Assembly: GCA_965203985.1 (NCBI GenBank)
Contig: CBDBDS010000006.1
Coordinates: forward strand, 62,001 to 126,000
Length of the DNA: 64,000 nt
Direction: 5' to 3'
Source: Bin87 sp965203985
GTDB lineage: Bacteria; Chloroflexota; Dehalococcoidia; Lucifugimonadales; UBA3495
Part shown: positions 1-8,994 of the stretch, one piece after another
How the letters are laid out: each line of letters begins with the position of its first letter
Position numbering within the stretch: the stretch's first letter is position 1
The notes under the pieces: model-generated
Database searches by the model: none
The model's input: only the letters and a program-made list of their open reading frames with translations
What the model was told of the DNA's origin: nothing
Translations under genes and position numbers: made by a program

Positions 1-95
1 GGACCCTCAAGGTGTCCGATCAACTCAACCTGCCGATCGTCCGCCTCCGGCTGCAGGCGGAGAATGGCGGGGGCTATGGTGTTGGCGCTGCTCAT
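1..95 (-). CDS. 5' end of an unidentified protein, cut by the window edge
   Basis: An open frame on the minus strand begins at an ATG at 95 and runs off the left edge, giving 31 residues that start MSSANTIAPAILRL. A GGAG stands about 10 bases upstream of the ATG, which makes the start plausible. The visible stretch is too short to assign to a family. The next 156 bases (96-251) show nothing recognisable. Confidence 0.4.
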   Translation of the reverse strand, partial: MSSANTIAPAILRLQPEADDRQVELIGHLEG

Positions 96-251
96 GTAAG
101 GATATCTCCAAAGTCTGGTTTCCGGTTTCGGACCGGTTTCGGGACCCGTCGCCTACGCCAACGGCGGCTCCCACGTGCAAATTGGGTTAAGCGCCTTGAA
201 ACGGGGTTGCGGTCACCCACCGGGTCGTAGGCGGGGCGGAAACGCCGGCGG

Positions 252-1001
252 TCAACCGGGATGGTCGGGCCTGGTGGAGGCGCGTTGTCCGATTTCCAGT
301 CTCAACGCCTGGCCCCGGACCTCCAGCACGCGCTTCCCGTTGACCGCAAACGCCAGGACTGCCACGCTCGCCGGCGCGGAATCCGAGCCGGCTTCGGCAT
401 CAGCGTTGGATTCGGAATCCTCCCCGAACTCGCCCAACCGGATCTGGCCGTCGGAGATGGCGCAGACCTCCCGGGCGATGCGCTCCCGCGACAACCGGTT
501 CGATATGCCCCGGGCGGATGCGATCTCGGCCAAGTCCGATACCAGGCTCGCCACGCCCCAGACCAGGTACACCCCCTTCCGCGCGGCCAGGCGCATGATG
601 GCCTGGTCGGGTTCCATGTCGGGAAACACCAGCACGGGGACGACGAACGGGTTGTAGCCGGCGTGAGCCTGTTCGGCGATTTCATCGTGGAGATCCAGCG
701 CCGCCAGCCAGGTCTCATCCAGCGGCGATGTCCCAACAGCCTGTACGCCGTTTCCGGTTTTCCGATGCCACTCGCCACCAATGAGTTGGTGGTGGCCACC
801 CTTCACCTGTAGGGCGAAGCGGTCCAGACCGGCGATCCAGACGCCGAAGTCGAGTTCGATATGTCCGTAACCACGTCGCCACTCGTAATAGACGAAACCC
901 TGGCGGTCGCTGCCAGCCAGGGCTTCGTAAACTCGCTGCTCGGCTCGCCGTTTTGGCCTTTTGCGGCGACCGGACGGGAACGCTTTCGGGTACATTTTCA
1001 T
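252..1001 (-). CDS. NERD-like (nuclease-related) domain protein
   Basis: This 249-residue protein has a basic N-terminus followed by a pattern typical of the NERD / PD-(D/E)XK fold: Glu21 (AEQRVYEAL), Asp51 (HIELDFGVW) and a Gln65-x-Lys67 strand (LQVKGG), where most relatives have Glu-x-Lys. NERD proteins are predicted nucleases. The C-terminal third (from about residue 130) is an unassigned acidic region. The start is supported by AAGGAG seven bases before the ATG. An IS21 element inserted only about 28 bp upstream, so the original promoter has probably been displaced. The domain call is from motif reading only; the exact substrate is unknown. Confidence 0.6.
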   Translation of the reverse strand: MKMYPKAFPSGRRKRPKRRAEQRVYEALAGSDRQGFVYYEWRRGYGHIELDFGVWIAGLDRFALQVKGGHHQLIGGEWHRKTGNGVQAVGTSPLDETWLAALDLHDEIAEQAHAGYNPFVVPVLVFPDMEPDQAIMRLAARKGVYLVWGVASLVSDLAEIASARGISNRLSRERIAREVCAISDGQIRLGEFGEDSESNADAEAGSDSAPASVAVLAFAVNGKRVLEVRGQALRLEIGQRASTRPDHPG

Positions 1002-1139
1002 GAGTCAACTCCTTGGTTATGTGCTGATTGTCAATTTTCACCATCTTTGATCGGGTAAACGGCGAGATTTTCACGGTCTTTGACCACCCTGGGAGCCGCA
1101 AGGGCGACCATTGGTGCACTTCAAACCAGAGGTGCAGCG

Positions 1140-2701
1140 ATGGCGTACAAGGAGGTTCCCCGAATGGAGATAAAGGAAGTCATCCGCCGTTGGCAGGCCG
1201 GAGCCAGCCCAGGGGAGATCGCGTCAGGCACTCGGCTGTCCCGCAACACGGTGCGCAAGTACCTGGCGGCGGCACAAGCATAGGGCGTCAGCCGGGACGG
1301 ACCGGTTCCCGACGAGGAGCAACTGAGCCGGCTGGCGGCGGTCGGTCAGACCGGGCCGCGGCAGGTGGAGACGCCCAGACAGGATCTGTTGGAGCCATGG
1401 GCAGGCCAGATCTACCAATGGCTGACCGGCGACCGGCTACAGATGGCCCGCATCCACGAGTTGCTGACCATCCGCGGCTGTGCGGTGTCTTATCCATCGC
1501 TGCGGCGTTTCATCATCAAGCGCAACTGGCGCAAGATCGGCAAGACCACGGTGCGGATGGAGGACACGCCGCCAGGTGAAGTGGCCGAGGCGGACTTCGG
1601 TCGGTTGGGCCTGATCAACGACCCAGCCATGGGCAAACGCAGGGTGGTGTGGGCCATGGTCATCGTGCTTTGCCACTCCAGACACTGCTTCGTCTGGCCC
1701 ATGGTGCAGCACAAGCTGGAGGACGTCATCGCCGGCCTGGAAGCAGCCTGGGCTTTCTTCGGCGGGATGCCGCACTATCTGGTGATCGACAATTTCCCCG
1801 CCGCGGTGGTCGGGCCGGACCCATTGGACCCCCACTTCACCAAGGGCTTTCTGGAATACGCCCAGCACCGGGGCTTCATCGCCGACCCGGCGCGGACCGG
1901 CCACCCCAAGGACAAGCCGAAGGTGGAGCGTAAGGTCCGCTACACCCGGGGCGCTTCTTCAAGGACGCCGAATTTCACGGTCTGGCCCACTTGAGAGCCG
2001 AGACCCAGCGATCGTGTCTTCGGGTGGCAGGCCAACGGATCCACGGTACCACCCGCAAGAAGCCGCTGGTGGTCTTCCAGGATGAGGAGCGCCACACCCT
2101 CTTTCCCTGGGACGGCGAGCCCTACGACATCGGCGACTGGCGCACCGCCAAGGTCCATCCGGATCATCACATCCAGTGCCAGCAGGCGCTGTACTCGGTG
2201 CCGTCCCATCTCTGCCCGCCGAGACAGGAGGTGGAAGTCCGGCTGGACAGCAAGCTGGTACGCATCTACCACCGGGGCAAGCTGATCAAGACCCACCTCC
2301 GCCAGCCCAAGGGAGGCCGGTCCACCGACCCAGAAGATTATCCCGCCGTGCTGGCTCCCTACACCACCAGAGCGCCGGACCACATCAAGCGGGAGGCGAC
2401 GAAGCTGGGGCCGGCGGTGGACGAATTCGCCCGGCGTCTTTTCGCCGGAGATCACCCCTGGTCCAAGATCCGGCAGGGATACAAGCTGCTACGCCTGGGT
2501 GAGCGCTACACCGCCCAACGCCTGGACGCCGCCTGCTGCAAAGCCCTCAAAGTGGATCTCATCGACGTGCGCCGTCTGGAACGCATCCTGGTGCAGGCCC
2601 TGGAAGATGAAGCCATGCCCCAACTTCCGCTGCCCATACCAGCCGGCCGCTTCGCCCATCCCGGCAGCGCCTTCGCTCTTGCTATAGGAGGCCAGTCATG
2701 A
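1140..2701 (+). pseudogene. istA: IstA transposase of IS21, broken by a stop and a frameshift
   Basis: The family start MAYKEV lies at 1140. A helix-turn-helix follows (ASPGEIASGTRLSRNTVRKY), then an in-frame TAG at 1281-1283. The same frame continues with a DDE integrase core (EADFG near 1587, and the VIDNFP strand near 1785). Around 1950 a single base is missing from a GGGG run (expected RGRFFKDAEFHG), moving the rest of the gene to another frame that ends at 2701. IstA normally cuts and joins IS21 ends. The last codons overlap istB as ATGA, the usual IS21 coupling. Confidence 0.85.
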
Positions 2702-3465
2702 CTCGCGTAACCGAACTCACGCCACTACTCAAGCGGCTGCGACTGGGGCAAATGGCCGCCACCCTGCCCGAGCGTATCGCCCTGGCCAGAAGGGAGCAAC
2801 TGGACTACGTCTCCTTCCTGGAAATCATCCTCAGCGACGAGGTCAACCGCCGTGATCACCGCCGCATCGAACTGCGCCTCAATGGCGCCGGCTTCCAGGA
2901 GACCTGTCGTCTGGAAGACTTCGACTGGTCGGCGTCAATTACTCTTGACCGTCGCCTGCTGGACGCCGCCTTCTCATTAGAGTTTCTCGACAGGCACGAG
3001 CACGTCCTCCTGGTGGGACCGGCTGGCGTCGGCAAGAGCTTCCTCGCCCAGGCCCTGGGCTATGCTGCTGTCCGCGCCGGATACACCGTGCGCTTCAGCC
3101 ACGCCGACGACTTCTTCAAGTCCATGACACAGGCCAGAGTGGACAACTCGGTGGACCGCGCTTTCCGCTCATTTCTGACGCCCGACCTGCTCATCCTCGA
3201 CGATCTGGGACTGCACCGCCTCACCGCCCAGCAGTCCACCGACCTCTACGAGCTGATCCTCAATCGACATCGGTCGTCCAGCTTCGTCATCACCAGCAAC
3301 CGGGCCGTCGACGAGTGGCTAGGTCTCTTTGACGACCCCATCCTCGGCAATAGCGCCTTGGACCGCCTGGCCAACGCCAGCTATCAGATCGTCATCGAGG
3401 GCACCAGCTACCGGGAACGCCTGTCCCCACACCGCGTCCTGCTGGGCGCTGCAGGAGGTGATTGA
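2698..3465 (+). CDS. istB: IstB helper ATPase of IS21
   Basis: This 255-residue AAA+ ATPase is full length for the family. Walker A is GPAGVGKS (about residues 105-112) and Walker B is LLILDDLG (about 163-170). IstB acts as the target-selection and activation partner of IstA. Its ATG overlaps the istA stop as ATGA, indicating translational coupling. The gene itself has no visible lesion, unlike istA. Confidence 0.93.
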   Translation: MTRVTELTPLLKRLRLGQMAATLPERIALARREQLDYVSFLEIILSDEVNRRDHRRIELRLNGAGFQETCRLEDFDWSASITLDRRLLDAAFSLEFLDRHEHVLLVGPAGVGKSFLAQALGYAAVRAGYTVRFSHADDFFKSMTQARVDNSVDRAFRSFLTPDLLILDDLGLHRLTAQQSTDLYELILNRHRSSSFVITSNRAVDEWLGLFDDPILGNSALDRLANASYQIVIEGTSYRERLSPHRVLLGAAGGD

Positions 3466-3551
3466 CCGCCAAATAGCAACCTGATATTAGTCACACCCAC
3501 CGCGCTCCCAGGGCGGTCAAAGACCGTAAAAATCGACACCATGGTAAACCG

Positions 3552-4904
3552 ATGGATTTCGCATCAAATCGCCGGCGACACAATTGGGATGCGGTATTTG
3601 AACTATTCGCACCGCGTGGTAGTCACCACGGTGTCGAAGTCAGGTTGGGCCTCGCTGATCTATTAGGTGCCGCCGTTCTCGGATCTAACAGCCCACAGTG
3701 GGGACTTGATTCAAGGCATCCGACATGTATGTACCCCGTGCCTGACCCCGACCCGTTGGTCTTTCGTGAATGCGGGCGAGATGCTACAAGGCGCAGCCAC
3801 TCGATCAGCCGTGCTAGCAGCCTGAAAGCGTTGTGCTATGGAACGTCGGAAGCGAACCAAAACGTGTACAGGCCGTTTCCTAACGTTACCGATTGGGCCG
3901 AATCGATGAGCAAACCGGGGAGTTTCGCTGGCAGTGCACTGCCGTCCGAACTGAATACTATCGATCCCCAACCAATCGGCACCGACCAAGCGTCGACCGG
4001 CAATTTTGCATGTGACTTCCACGATGGGAGTATGTATTTCGGCAAAGCAGACGCCTTCAAATTTCGGGATCATCAGTCTGCCCGCGTCATTCACGAAGGA
4101 CAGCCACTGGTGAAGTTCAATGACATTGACGATGTGCTATTCATGCTGTTAGCTCGCACATTTTTTTGGCAGTCGGCTGTGGTACGTGGGGTACGATCCG
4201 CGTTGTCGTTCTTCGAGGCCGTCTTCGCTGGGAGATGCACTGGTTGTCGGCAACGTTTTTTGGCGACCAGAGTAATCAAAGAAAGCAAAAGATTCAACGA
4301 ACAAGACCGGCGGGACGTAGCGAAGTGGTTGGCCCTTTGCGACGGTGACGGATGTCTACTCGCCGGAAATACCGTCTGGCAAGACACAGTATTACGTGTC
4401 GCGACCGTTGCTTTCAGTTCCCGTGCTCGTGACTATTCCGCGTACGCGTTGCTGTTCCGACAACGGATGCTCAATGCCGGCGAATTCCAATTGACGCATC
4501 ACATCGTCCCGTTCAAACCTGTCTTGCCCTTCGCATCTGCCGAGGTGAACTTTCTTCCGCGTGTGTCTACCAGGGGACACTTGGGCGAAGTGCCCGCTTT
4601 GTTCGTGCATATCTTCTGCTCCCAGAATCACGGGGTAGCGCTCTTTTCGCATCCAAGCCAATTTTTGAAGCGTCTACAGCCAATCATTGATGAGAAAGCA
4701 GGAAAATTCCAACGTGGCCGCCATGGAGTTTACGTCGAGATCCTATCCACAAGCTTTAACGCTTATGTTGCTCGTGACGCGTATGACGCCCCGGAGAACG
4801 CGCAACTCCGACAGAAAATCCAAAGTGCTATCGTTGCTGATTTTGTCGACCAGATGGCAGGTGGATTGGCAACTGCTGCAAAGACCTTCACGGATCGGCG
4901 ATGA
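3552..4904 (+). CDS. Unknown 450-residue protein, possibly 5'-truncated by IS21
   Basis: I do not recognise this protein. It has no signal peptide or obvious membrane segment. Three Cys residues sit in a short CTGC...C cluster near residue 230, and His/Arg-rich stretches follow (LTHHIVPFKP). The frame stays open upstream into the IS21 right end, so the annotated ATG 14 bp after the element may not be native and the true 5' end may be lost. Codon use is less GC-biased than in the neighbours, which suggests transfer. Its stop overlaps the next start as ATGA, so the two genes are co-translated. Confidence 0.5.
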   Translation: MDFASNRRRHNWDAVFELFAPRGSHHGVEVRLGLADLLGAAVLGSNSPQWGLDSRHPTCMYPVPDPDPLVFRECGRDATRRSHSISRASSLKALCYGTSEANQNVYRPFPNVTDWAESMSKPGSFAGSALPSELNTIDPQPIGTDQASTGNFACDFHDGSMYFGKADAFKFRDHQSARVIHEGQPLVKFNDIDDVLFMLLARTFFWQSAVVRGVRSALSFFEAVFAGRCTGCRQRFLATRVIKESKRFNEQDRRDVAKWLALCDGDGCLLAGNTVWQDTVLRVATVAFSSRARDYSAYALLFRQRMLNAGEFQLTHHIVPFKPVLPFASAEVNFLPRVSTRGHLGEVPALFVHIFCSQNHGVALFSHPSQFLKRLQPIIDEKAGKFQRGRHGVYVEILSTSFNAYVARDAYDAPENAQLRQKIQSAIVADFVDQMAGGLATAAKTFTDRR

Positions 4905-5218
4905 GTATCTGTATCGGGGATTTCATGCCCGCCGCGGTCCACGCTGCCCCCGACCAATCGGCAATTGCGCTCTGCCGCGACCTGTTTCCCGATTCGCACG
5001 CGGAGTGCGTCATTCTCTACGGCTCCCGCACCGTGAGCGGCTGGGACCAGCTGTCCCACACCGGCTGTACTCGACGCAATCGCGGTGGGTATACGGCAAC
5101 TCAAGATCAATTGGCGTGGTTCCGGCCTTCACCGCGAGACATACTCGAGCGGATTTGGAAGGAATTCGCAGGTAATCTCTGCGACATTTGGAGGACACAC
5201 AAGCCGGGCCCGTCCTAG
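4901..5218 (+). CDS. Small protein with a nucleotidyltransferase-like GSR motif
   Basis: This 105-residue protein overlaps the previous gene by ATGA. Residues about 36-50 read ECVILYGSRTVSGWDQLSH, which resembles the start of the MNT nucleotidyltransferase fold (LYGSRARGD...SDxD). The expected Asp-x-Asp pair is not seen; the sequence reads SHTG instead. It is therefore a degenerate, truncated or frame-disturbed relative. The TAG stop is part of the CTAG target of the adjacent IS1182-type element and would exist with or without that insertion. Function unknown. Confidence 0.4.
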   Translation: MSICIGDFMPAAVHAAPDQSAIALCRDLFPDSHAECVILYGSRTVSGWDQLSHTGCTRRNRGGYTATQDQLAWFRPSPRDILERIWKEFAGNLCDIWRTHKPGPS

Positions 5219-7093
5219 AAATTAGGCCGGAAACCCCGGGTGACGAAGGCGGTGGTTATACTCCGGGCCATCTGAGATAGTGGAGCGATGCGGGACCATG
5301 CTGGGCGAGCGATACGAGCAGAGGGGGCATTGGGAAGCGGACCAGTTGTACCTGGACCTGGTGGGCCGAGACACCTTCTATGGGCTGCTGGCGTCATTGC
5401 GGGACCAGCTGTTCCGCGACGCCGATTTCGGTGAGCTGTACTGCTTGGACAATGGCCGGGTCAGCGTGCCGCCGAGCCTGCTGGCCACGGCGCTGCTGTT
5501 GCAGACCCACGACAAGGTGAGCGATGCGGAGGCCCGGGCCGACTTCGACATCCGGTGGAAGGTGGCGTTGGGGATTGAGATCGAGGATCGTCCCTTTGCC
5601 AAGAGCACGCTGCAGGTGTTCCGCGCCCAGTTGATCCTGCACGACAAGGTGAGTGAGGTGTTCGAGCAGAGCCTGCGGCTGGCTCGGGAGGCGGGCTACC
5701 TGAAGGGAAAGCGTGGGATGCGGGTGGCGATGGGCACGACGTACATCCTGGGTCGTGGTGCGGTGAAGGACACCTACAATCTTCTGGCCGACGGCATCGT
5801 GATGCTGATGCGGGCGCTGTCGGCAGTGGAGGGTGTGCCGGTGCGGCGCTGGGCCGAAGCCCACGGTTACCAACGCTACGTGGGCTCCAGCGTAAAGGGT
5901 GAAGCGGCCATTGACTGGTCCAACCGTCGGGCGCGGCGGAGGCTTTTGGGACAGATTGTGGCGGATGCCGACCGGCTTCTGGAGTTGGCTCGGCGGTCCC
6001 AAGATGGACTGCCCGCCGACAGCAGTGAGCGGCAAGCCATAGTTGAGGCGGCGGAGTTGCTGGGCCAATTGCTGCTCCAGGACGTGAAGCGTGGTGGGGA
6101 CGGCGCTGGTGATGATGCCAATGCTGACGGCGGCGAGGGAGTGAGCCTGAAAGAGGGAGTTAGCAAGGACCGGATGGTGTCGGTGCATGATCCTGAAATG
6201 CGCCACGGCCACAAGAGCAAGCGCAAGCGCTTCGACGGGCACAAGGCGGCGGTGGTTGTAGACACCGACAGTCAATTGATCACCGCGGTGGACGTGCTGC
6301 CGGGCAACGCTGCCGACAATCTGGGGGCGCTGGAGTTGGTGGAACAGAGCGAGGCCAGCGCCGATGTGGCGGTGGTGGAAGCCATGGGGGACACCGCCTA
6401 TGGCGACGGCGGCACCCGCCAGGCTTTCGCCGACGCCGGGCGCAAGCTGGTGGCCCGAGTGCCGGGTCGTCCCAACCGGAAGTGTTTCCCCAAGGATGAC
6501 TTCGGCATCGACCTGGTGGCGGGAAGCTGTACCTGTCCGGCGGGTCAGATCACCCGCACCATTGTGCCAGCGGGGAAACGCACCGACAGTACTGGGACGG
6601 TGCATCGGCTGCAAGCCTTCCGGTTCGACGGCGCGGTGTGCCAGGACTGTCTGTTGCGGTCCCGATGCTTTGCGGCCAAAGGCATGCAGGGACGGCAGGT
6701 GCTGATCCACCCGCAGGAGGCCTTGCTGCAAGAAGCCCGGGCGTTGCAGCAGAGCGCCGACTACGATCAGTACCGGCAACTACGGGTGGTGGCCGAGCAT
6801 CGACTGGCTCGACTGGAGCAATTGGGCATCCGGCAAGCGCGCTACTTCGGACGGGTCAAGACCAAGTTCTAGTTGTACCTGGCGGCCACGATGGCTAACT
6901 TGACCCTGCTGGCGAACCAAACCGGTGTGGTCGGTGATTCTGGCGACAACCCCGACGGCGTCGTCACCACCGCTGAAATTGGCGGCGAACACGGCTTGGA
7001 CGGCCACTTTCTGCCAGCCTGGATGCAGGCTTGGCTCAGGTCGCCAACTCTGGCGCTATCGCTCTTCCCAACCAAGGCTTTCCGGCCCGCTTT
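5219..7093 (+). mobile_element. IS1182-type insertion sequence in a CTAG target
   Basis: Terminal inverted repeats are visible. The left end from 5219 reads AAATTAGGCCGGAAACCCC and the right end, read inward from 7093, reads AAAGCGGGCCGGAAAGCCT. The element is flanked on both sides by CTAG (5215-5218 and 7094-7097), consistent with a 4-bp target duplication. It contains one transposase gene, which is defective at two positions. Confidence 0.8.
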
Positions 7094-7097
7094 CTAG
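5298..7097 (+). pseudogene. IS1182-type transposase with nonsense codon and lost catalytic Asp
   Basis: The product starts MLGERYEQ and has the DUF772-like N-terminus plus a DDE transposase core and a Cys-rich C-terminal segment (CTCPAG, CQDCLLRSRC), all typical of IS1182 transposases. A TAG at 6870-6872 replaces an expected Gln codon, and the same frame continues with the family ending (LYLAATMANLTLLA) to 7097. The first catalytic Asp is also gone: the strand reads MGTTYILG where relatives have a DxTP-type motif. The copy therefore looks dead for two independent reasons. Confidence 0.85.
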
Positions 7098-7144
7098 GGA
7101 TCAATGGATGTGGATCGCTGTGGCGACTTTGCAGGTGACCGACG

Positions 7145-7792
7145 TCATACCCGCCTGTGGTGCTTCTTGCGGGGCCAAAGTTGGGGAAGGGTGCCACTCA
7201 TTAGAGCTAAACCGATTCCGAGGTAAAAGCTCGACCAATCTTGGAGACCGACTACAGTGCCGCATAGAGCGTATGCATGGCGGCTAGATTCAACGCAGAA
7301 ATTGGCCAGCGATCCCGGGAACACGTAAATGACAAAACTACAGAGTGCTATTAAGCCAACCGCTTTGGGCCTTAATGCCCTGCTCCAGACGCTGGTAACA
7401 AATCCCATCAACAAGCCGGCGAATCCGATGAAGGACTCGTAGAATGGATCGGGTCTGACCCATTGAGCAACAACCAGCATGACTATACTGACGAAGAATA
7501 ATCCCAGTAGGAGCAGATCCCCATAACGACGAAATTTGCACCCGATTTTTTCCCACAGGATAGGTAAAAAAACAGTGTGGAAATGGACCCAGAACCAAAC
7601 GAATGCGTTCCCGTGTGGCGGGCAGGGCATCCAATGAATCGAGAGTATCAGATAAGCTGATACGGCCGCCGAAAATATCAGCATGGCCCATGCCACGGGC
7701 AGCGCGAAGGCTTCCACCAACCAGCAAACGGCCGCGATCCAAATCCCGGCGGCAAACAGCGTCAGGATATACAACCTAATGACGATTTTCAT
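7145..7792 (-). CDS. Unknown multi-pass membrane protein
   Basis: This 215-residue protein shows about five to six hydrophobic segments, beginning with an N-terminal one (IVIRLYILTLFAAGIWIAAV) and ending near a basic tail (PRKKHHRR). No catalytic motif is evident. It stands alone, transcribed toward the IS1182-type element. AT content is higher than in most flanking genes. I cannot assign a family. Confidence 0.55.
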   Translation of the reverse strand: MKIVIRLYILTLFAAGIWIAAVCWLVEAFALPVAWAMLIFSAAVSAYLILSIHWMPCPPHGNAFVWFWVHFHTVFLPILWEKIGCKFRRYGDLLLLGLFFVSIVMLVVAQWVRPDPFYESFIGFAGLLMGFVTSVWSRALRPKAVGLIALCSFVIYVFPGSLANFCVESSRHAYALCGTVVGLQDWSSFYLGIGLALMSGTLPQLWPRKKHHRRV

Positions 7793-7955
7793 CGAAGCAC
7801 TATACCAAAAGCGCTGATGGCTTCCGCAGCACGACGAGTGGGCCCAAGGCCGTGGCTACCTCACCTCCGCCGAAGACCTCGCTTCCCAGACCCTGCCGTC
7901 CAGCAACATCCCGGAGGTAGTAGCATGGACAACATCAACAAGGATGACGCTTATC

Positions 7956-8025
7956 GGTGCCGTTTGATTTTGCGGGATGTCTCCACAGAATTAGAGCATA
8001 TCGTCCTGCAAAATCAAACGGCACC
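7956..8025. repeat. Long perfect inverted repeat (18-bp arms) in a gene-free stretch
   Basis: The arms at 7956-7973 and 8008-8025 are perfect reverse complements (starting GGTGCCGTTTGATTTTGC) around a 34-nt centre. Inner bases extend the pairing imperfectly by a few more. It lies in 7793-8317, where I see no convincing gene. No T-run follows either arm, so a plain terminator is unlikely. It could be a MITE-like or recombination-site hairpin. Confidence 0.7.
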
Positions 8026-8317
8026 TCACGGCGCTGTGCGAAGCCGCAGGCCGGCTTTTCAGTGGCCGGGCTGCCACGCGCCCGCACACGCCGTCAGCAA
8101 CAATGTCAGGGCCGCATATCGGTCAAGGATTAGTACAATGGCCGCCATCAAGCGTCTCGCCCCGGCGGAAGTGCAGCGCATGACGGAAAATCGGCGCCGA
8201 TTCAATTGCCGACGTGACCGCTGCTGAGATATATTCGCGGCATCATCGCGCCGGTGTCCCGATTATTGATATGGAGTCCGAGGCGGACCGCGGCGGACCG
8301 CGTCACGCGAAAGGAGA

Positions 8318-8815
8318 ATGATCCAGGTGGCGTCTCGCTGCATCATTGGCAAGGTTAACGGGCAAGGGAACGGCAAAGCGATCCTCTGCGCCCGCGGCTG
8401 TTACCCGGACGAAACCGGAGCCGCTCTGCTGGGGCGTTACTCCGACGAGCCCCTGATCGACGAACTCATAGCATTGGGGTCCATCGTGTGGTTGGAAGCC
8501 GAACCGAAGGAATGCGAAGCCTATCACCGGGATCGCGGCTACCCTTGGGAACACTGCCGGCCTTACTTGTTCCAGGGCGGCACGGAAGCATTCTTCAGCG
8601 AATACTGGGGACCGGGCCCCGAGTGGCTGTACGTCTGGACTCCCGACGGCTGGCTGGCCAGTCCGGCGATGGCGGGAAAACCGCCGCAGCGCTATTTTGA
8701 AGATGGAGGCAATCTCGGCGATCCGTCTTGGATTGAGTGGATCAGCAGAACGCGAGAGGCGCAGCGGGCGCGTCCGCTGTATTCGGTAGTGGCCGATTCC
8801 CAACGGGCGTCATAG
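8318..8815 (+). CDS. Conserved-looking hypothetical protein
   Basis: This is a 165-residue soluble protein that I do not recognise. It is rich in Trp, Tyr and Pro (YPWEHCRPYLF, EYWGPGPEWLYVWTPDGW) and has no membrane segment or signal peptide. AAGGAG sits only one base before the ATG at 8318 but ten bases before an in-frame GTG at 8327, so the GTG may be the real start. The gene is followed by about 180 bp without features and then the convergent dnaE2. Confidence 0.6.
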   Translation: MIQVASRCIIGKVNGQGNGKAILCARGCYPDETGAALLGRYSDEPLIDELIALGSIVWLEAEPKECEAYHRDRGYPWEHCRPYLFQGGTEAFFSEYWGPGPEWLYVWTPDGWLASPAMAGKPPQRYFEDGGNLGDPSWIEWISRTREAQRARPLYSVVADSQRAS

Positions 8816-8994
8816 CCGAGAGGGGCCGCTGGACCAACGTCGCGGCGTCGGTTCTGAGCGGCAATATCGCCAGGCGGCGCGAAACCCTGCCTGAAAGACG
8901 GGGTTTGAGCGATTGGCCAGGGCGGGGATTATCCTGACTGGTTCGGTTAATCTCTTTGTGGCATCCCAACGGCACTTTCTACGCTCCGCCGATG

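Larger units (their letters stand above)
1029..3538 (+). mobile_element. IS21-family insertion sequence
   Basis: The element carries istA (broken) and istB on the plus strand. Its ends are inverted repeats: the left end at 1029 begins TGTCAATTTTCACC and the right end, read inward from 3538, begins TGTCGATTTTTACGG. A second left-end copy lies at 1065-1090, as is usual for IS21 multiple terminal repeats. No direct target duplication is visible in the flanks (CTGAT before, CCATG after). Because istA has both a nonsense codon and a frameshift, the copy is probably immobile unless complemented. Confidence 0.85.

Noticed and set aside
1024..3543. Direct target repeats around IS21
   Set aside because: The five bases on either side (CTGAT and CCATG) do not match; later flank change or imprecise ends are possible.
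5394..6779. 461-codon open frame on the minus strand
   Set aside because: Antisense shadow of the IS1182 transposase, no motif, composition as expected of a reverse frame.
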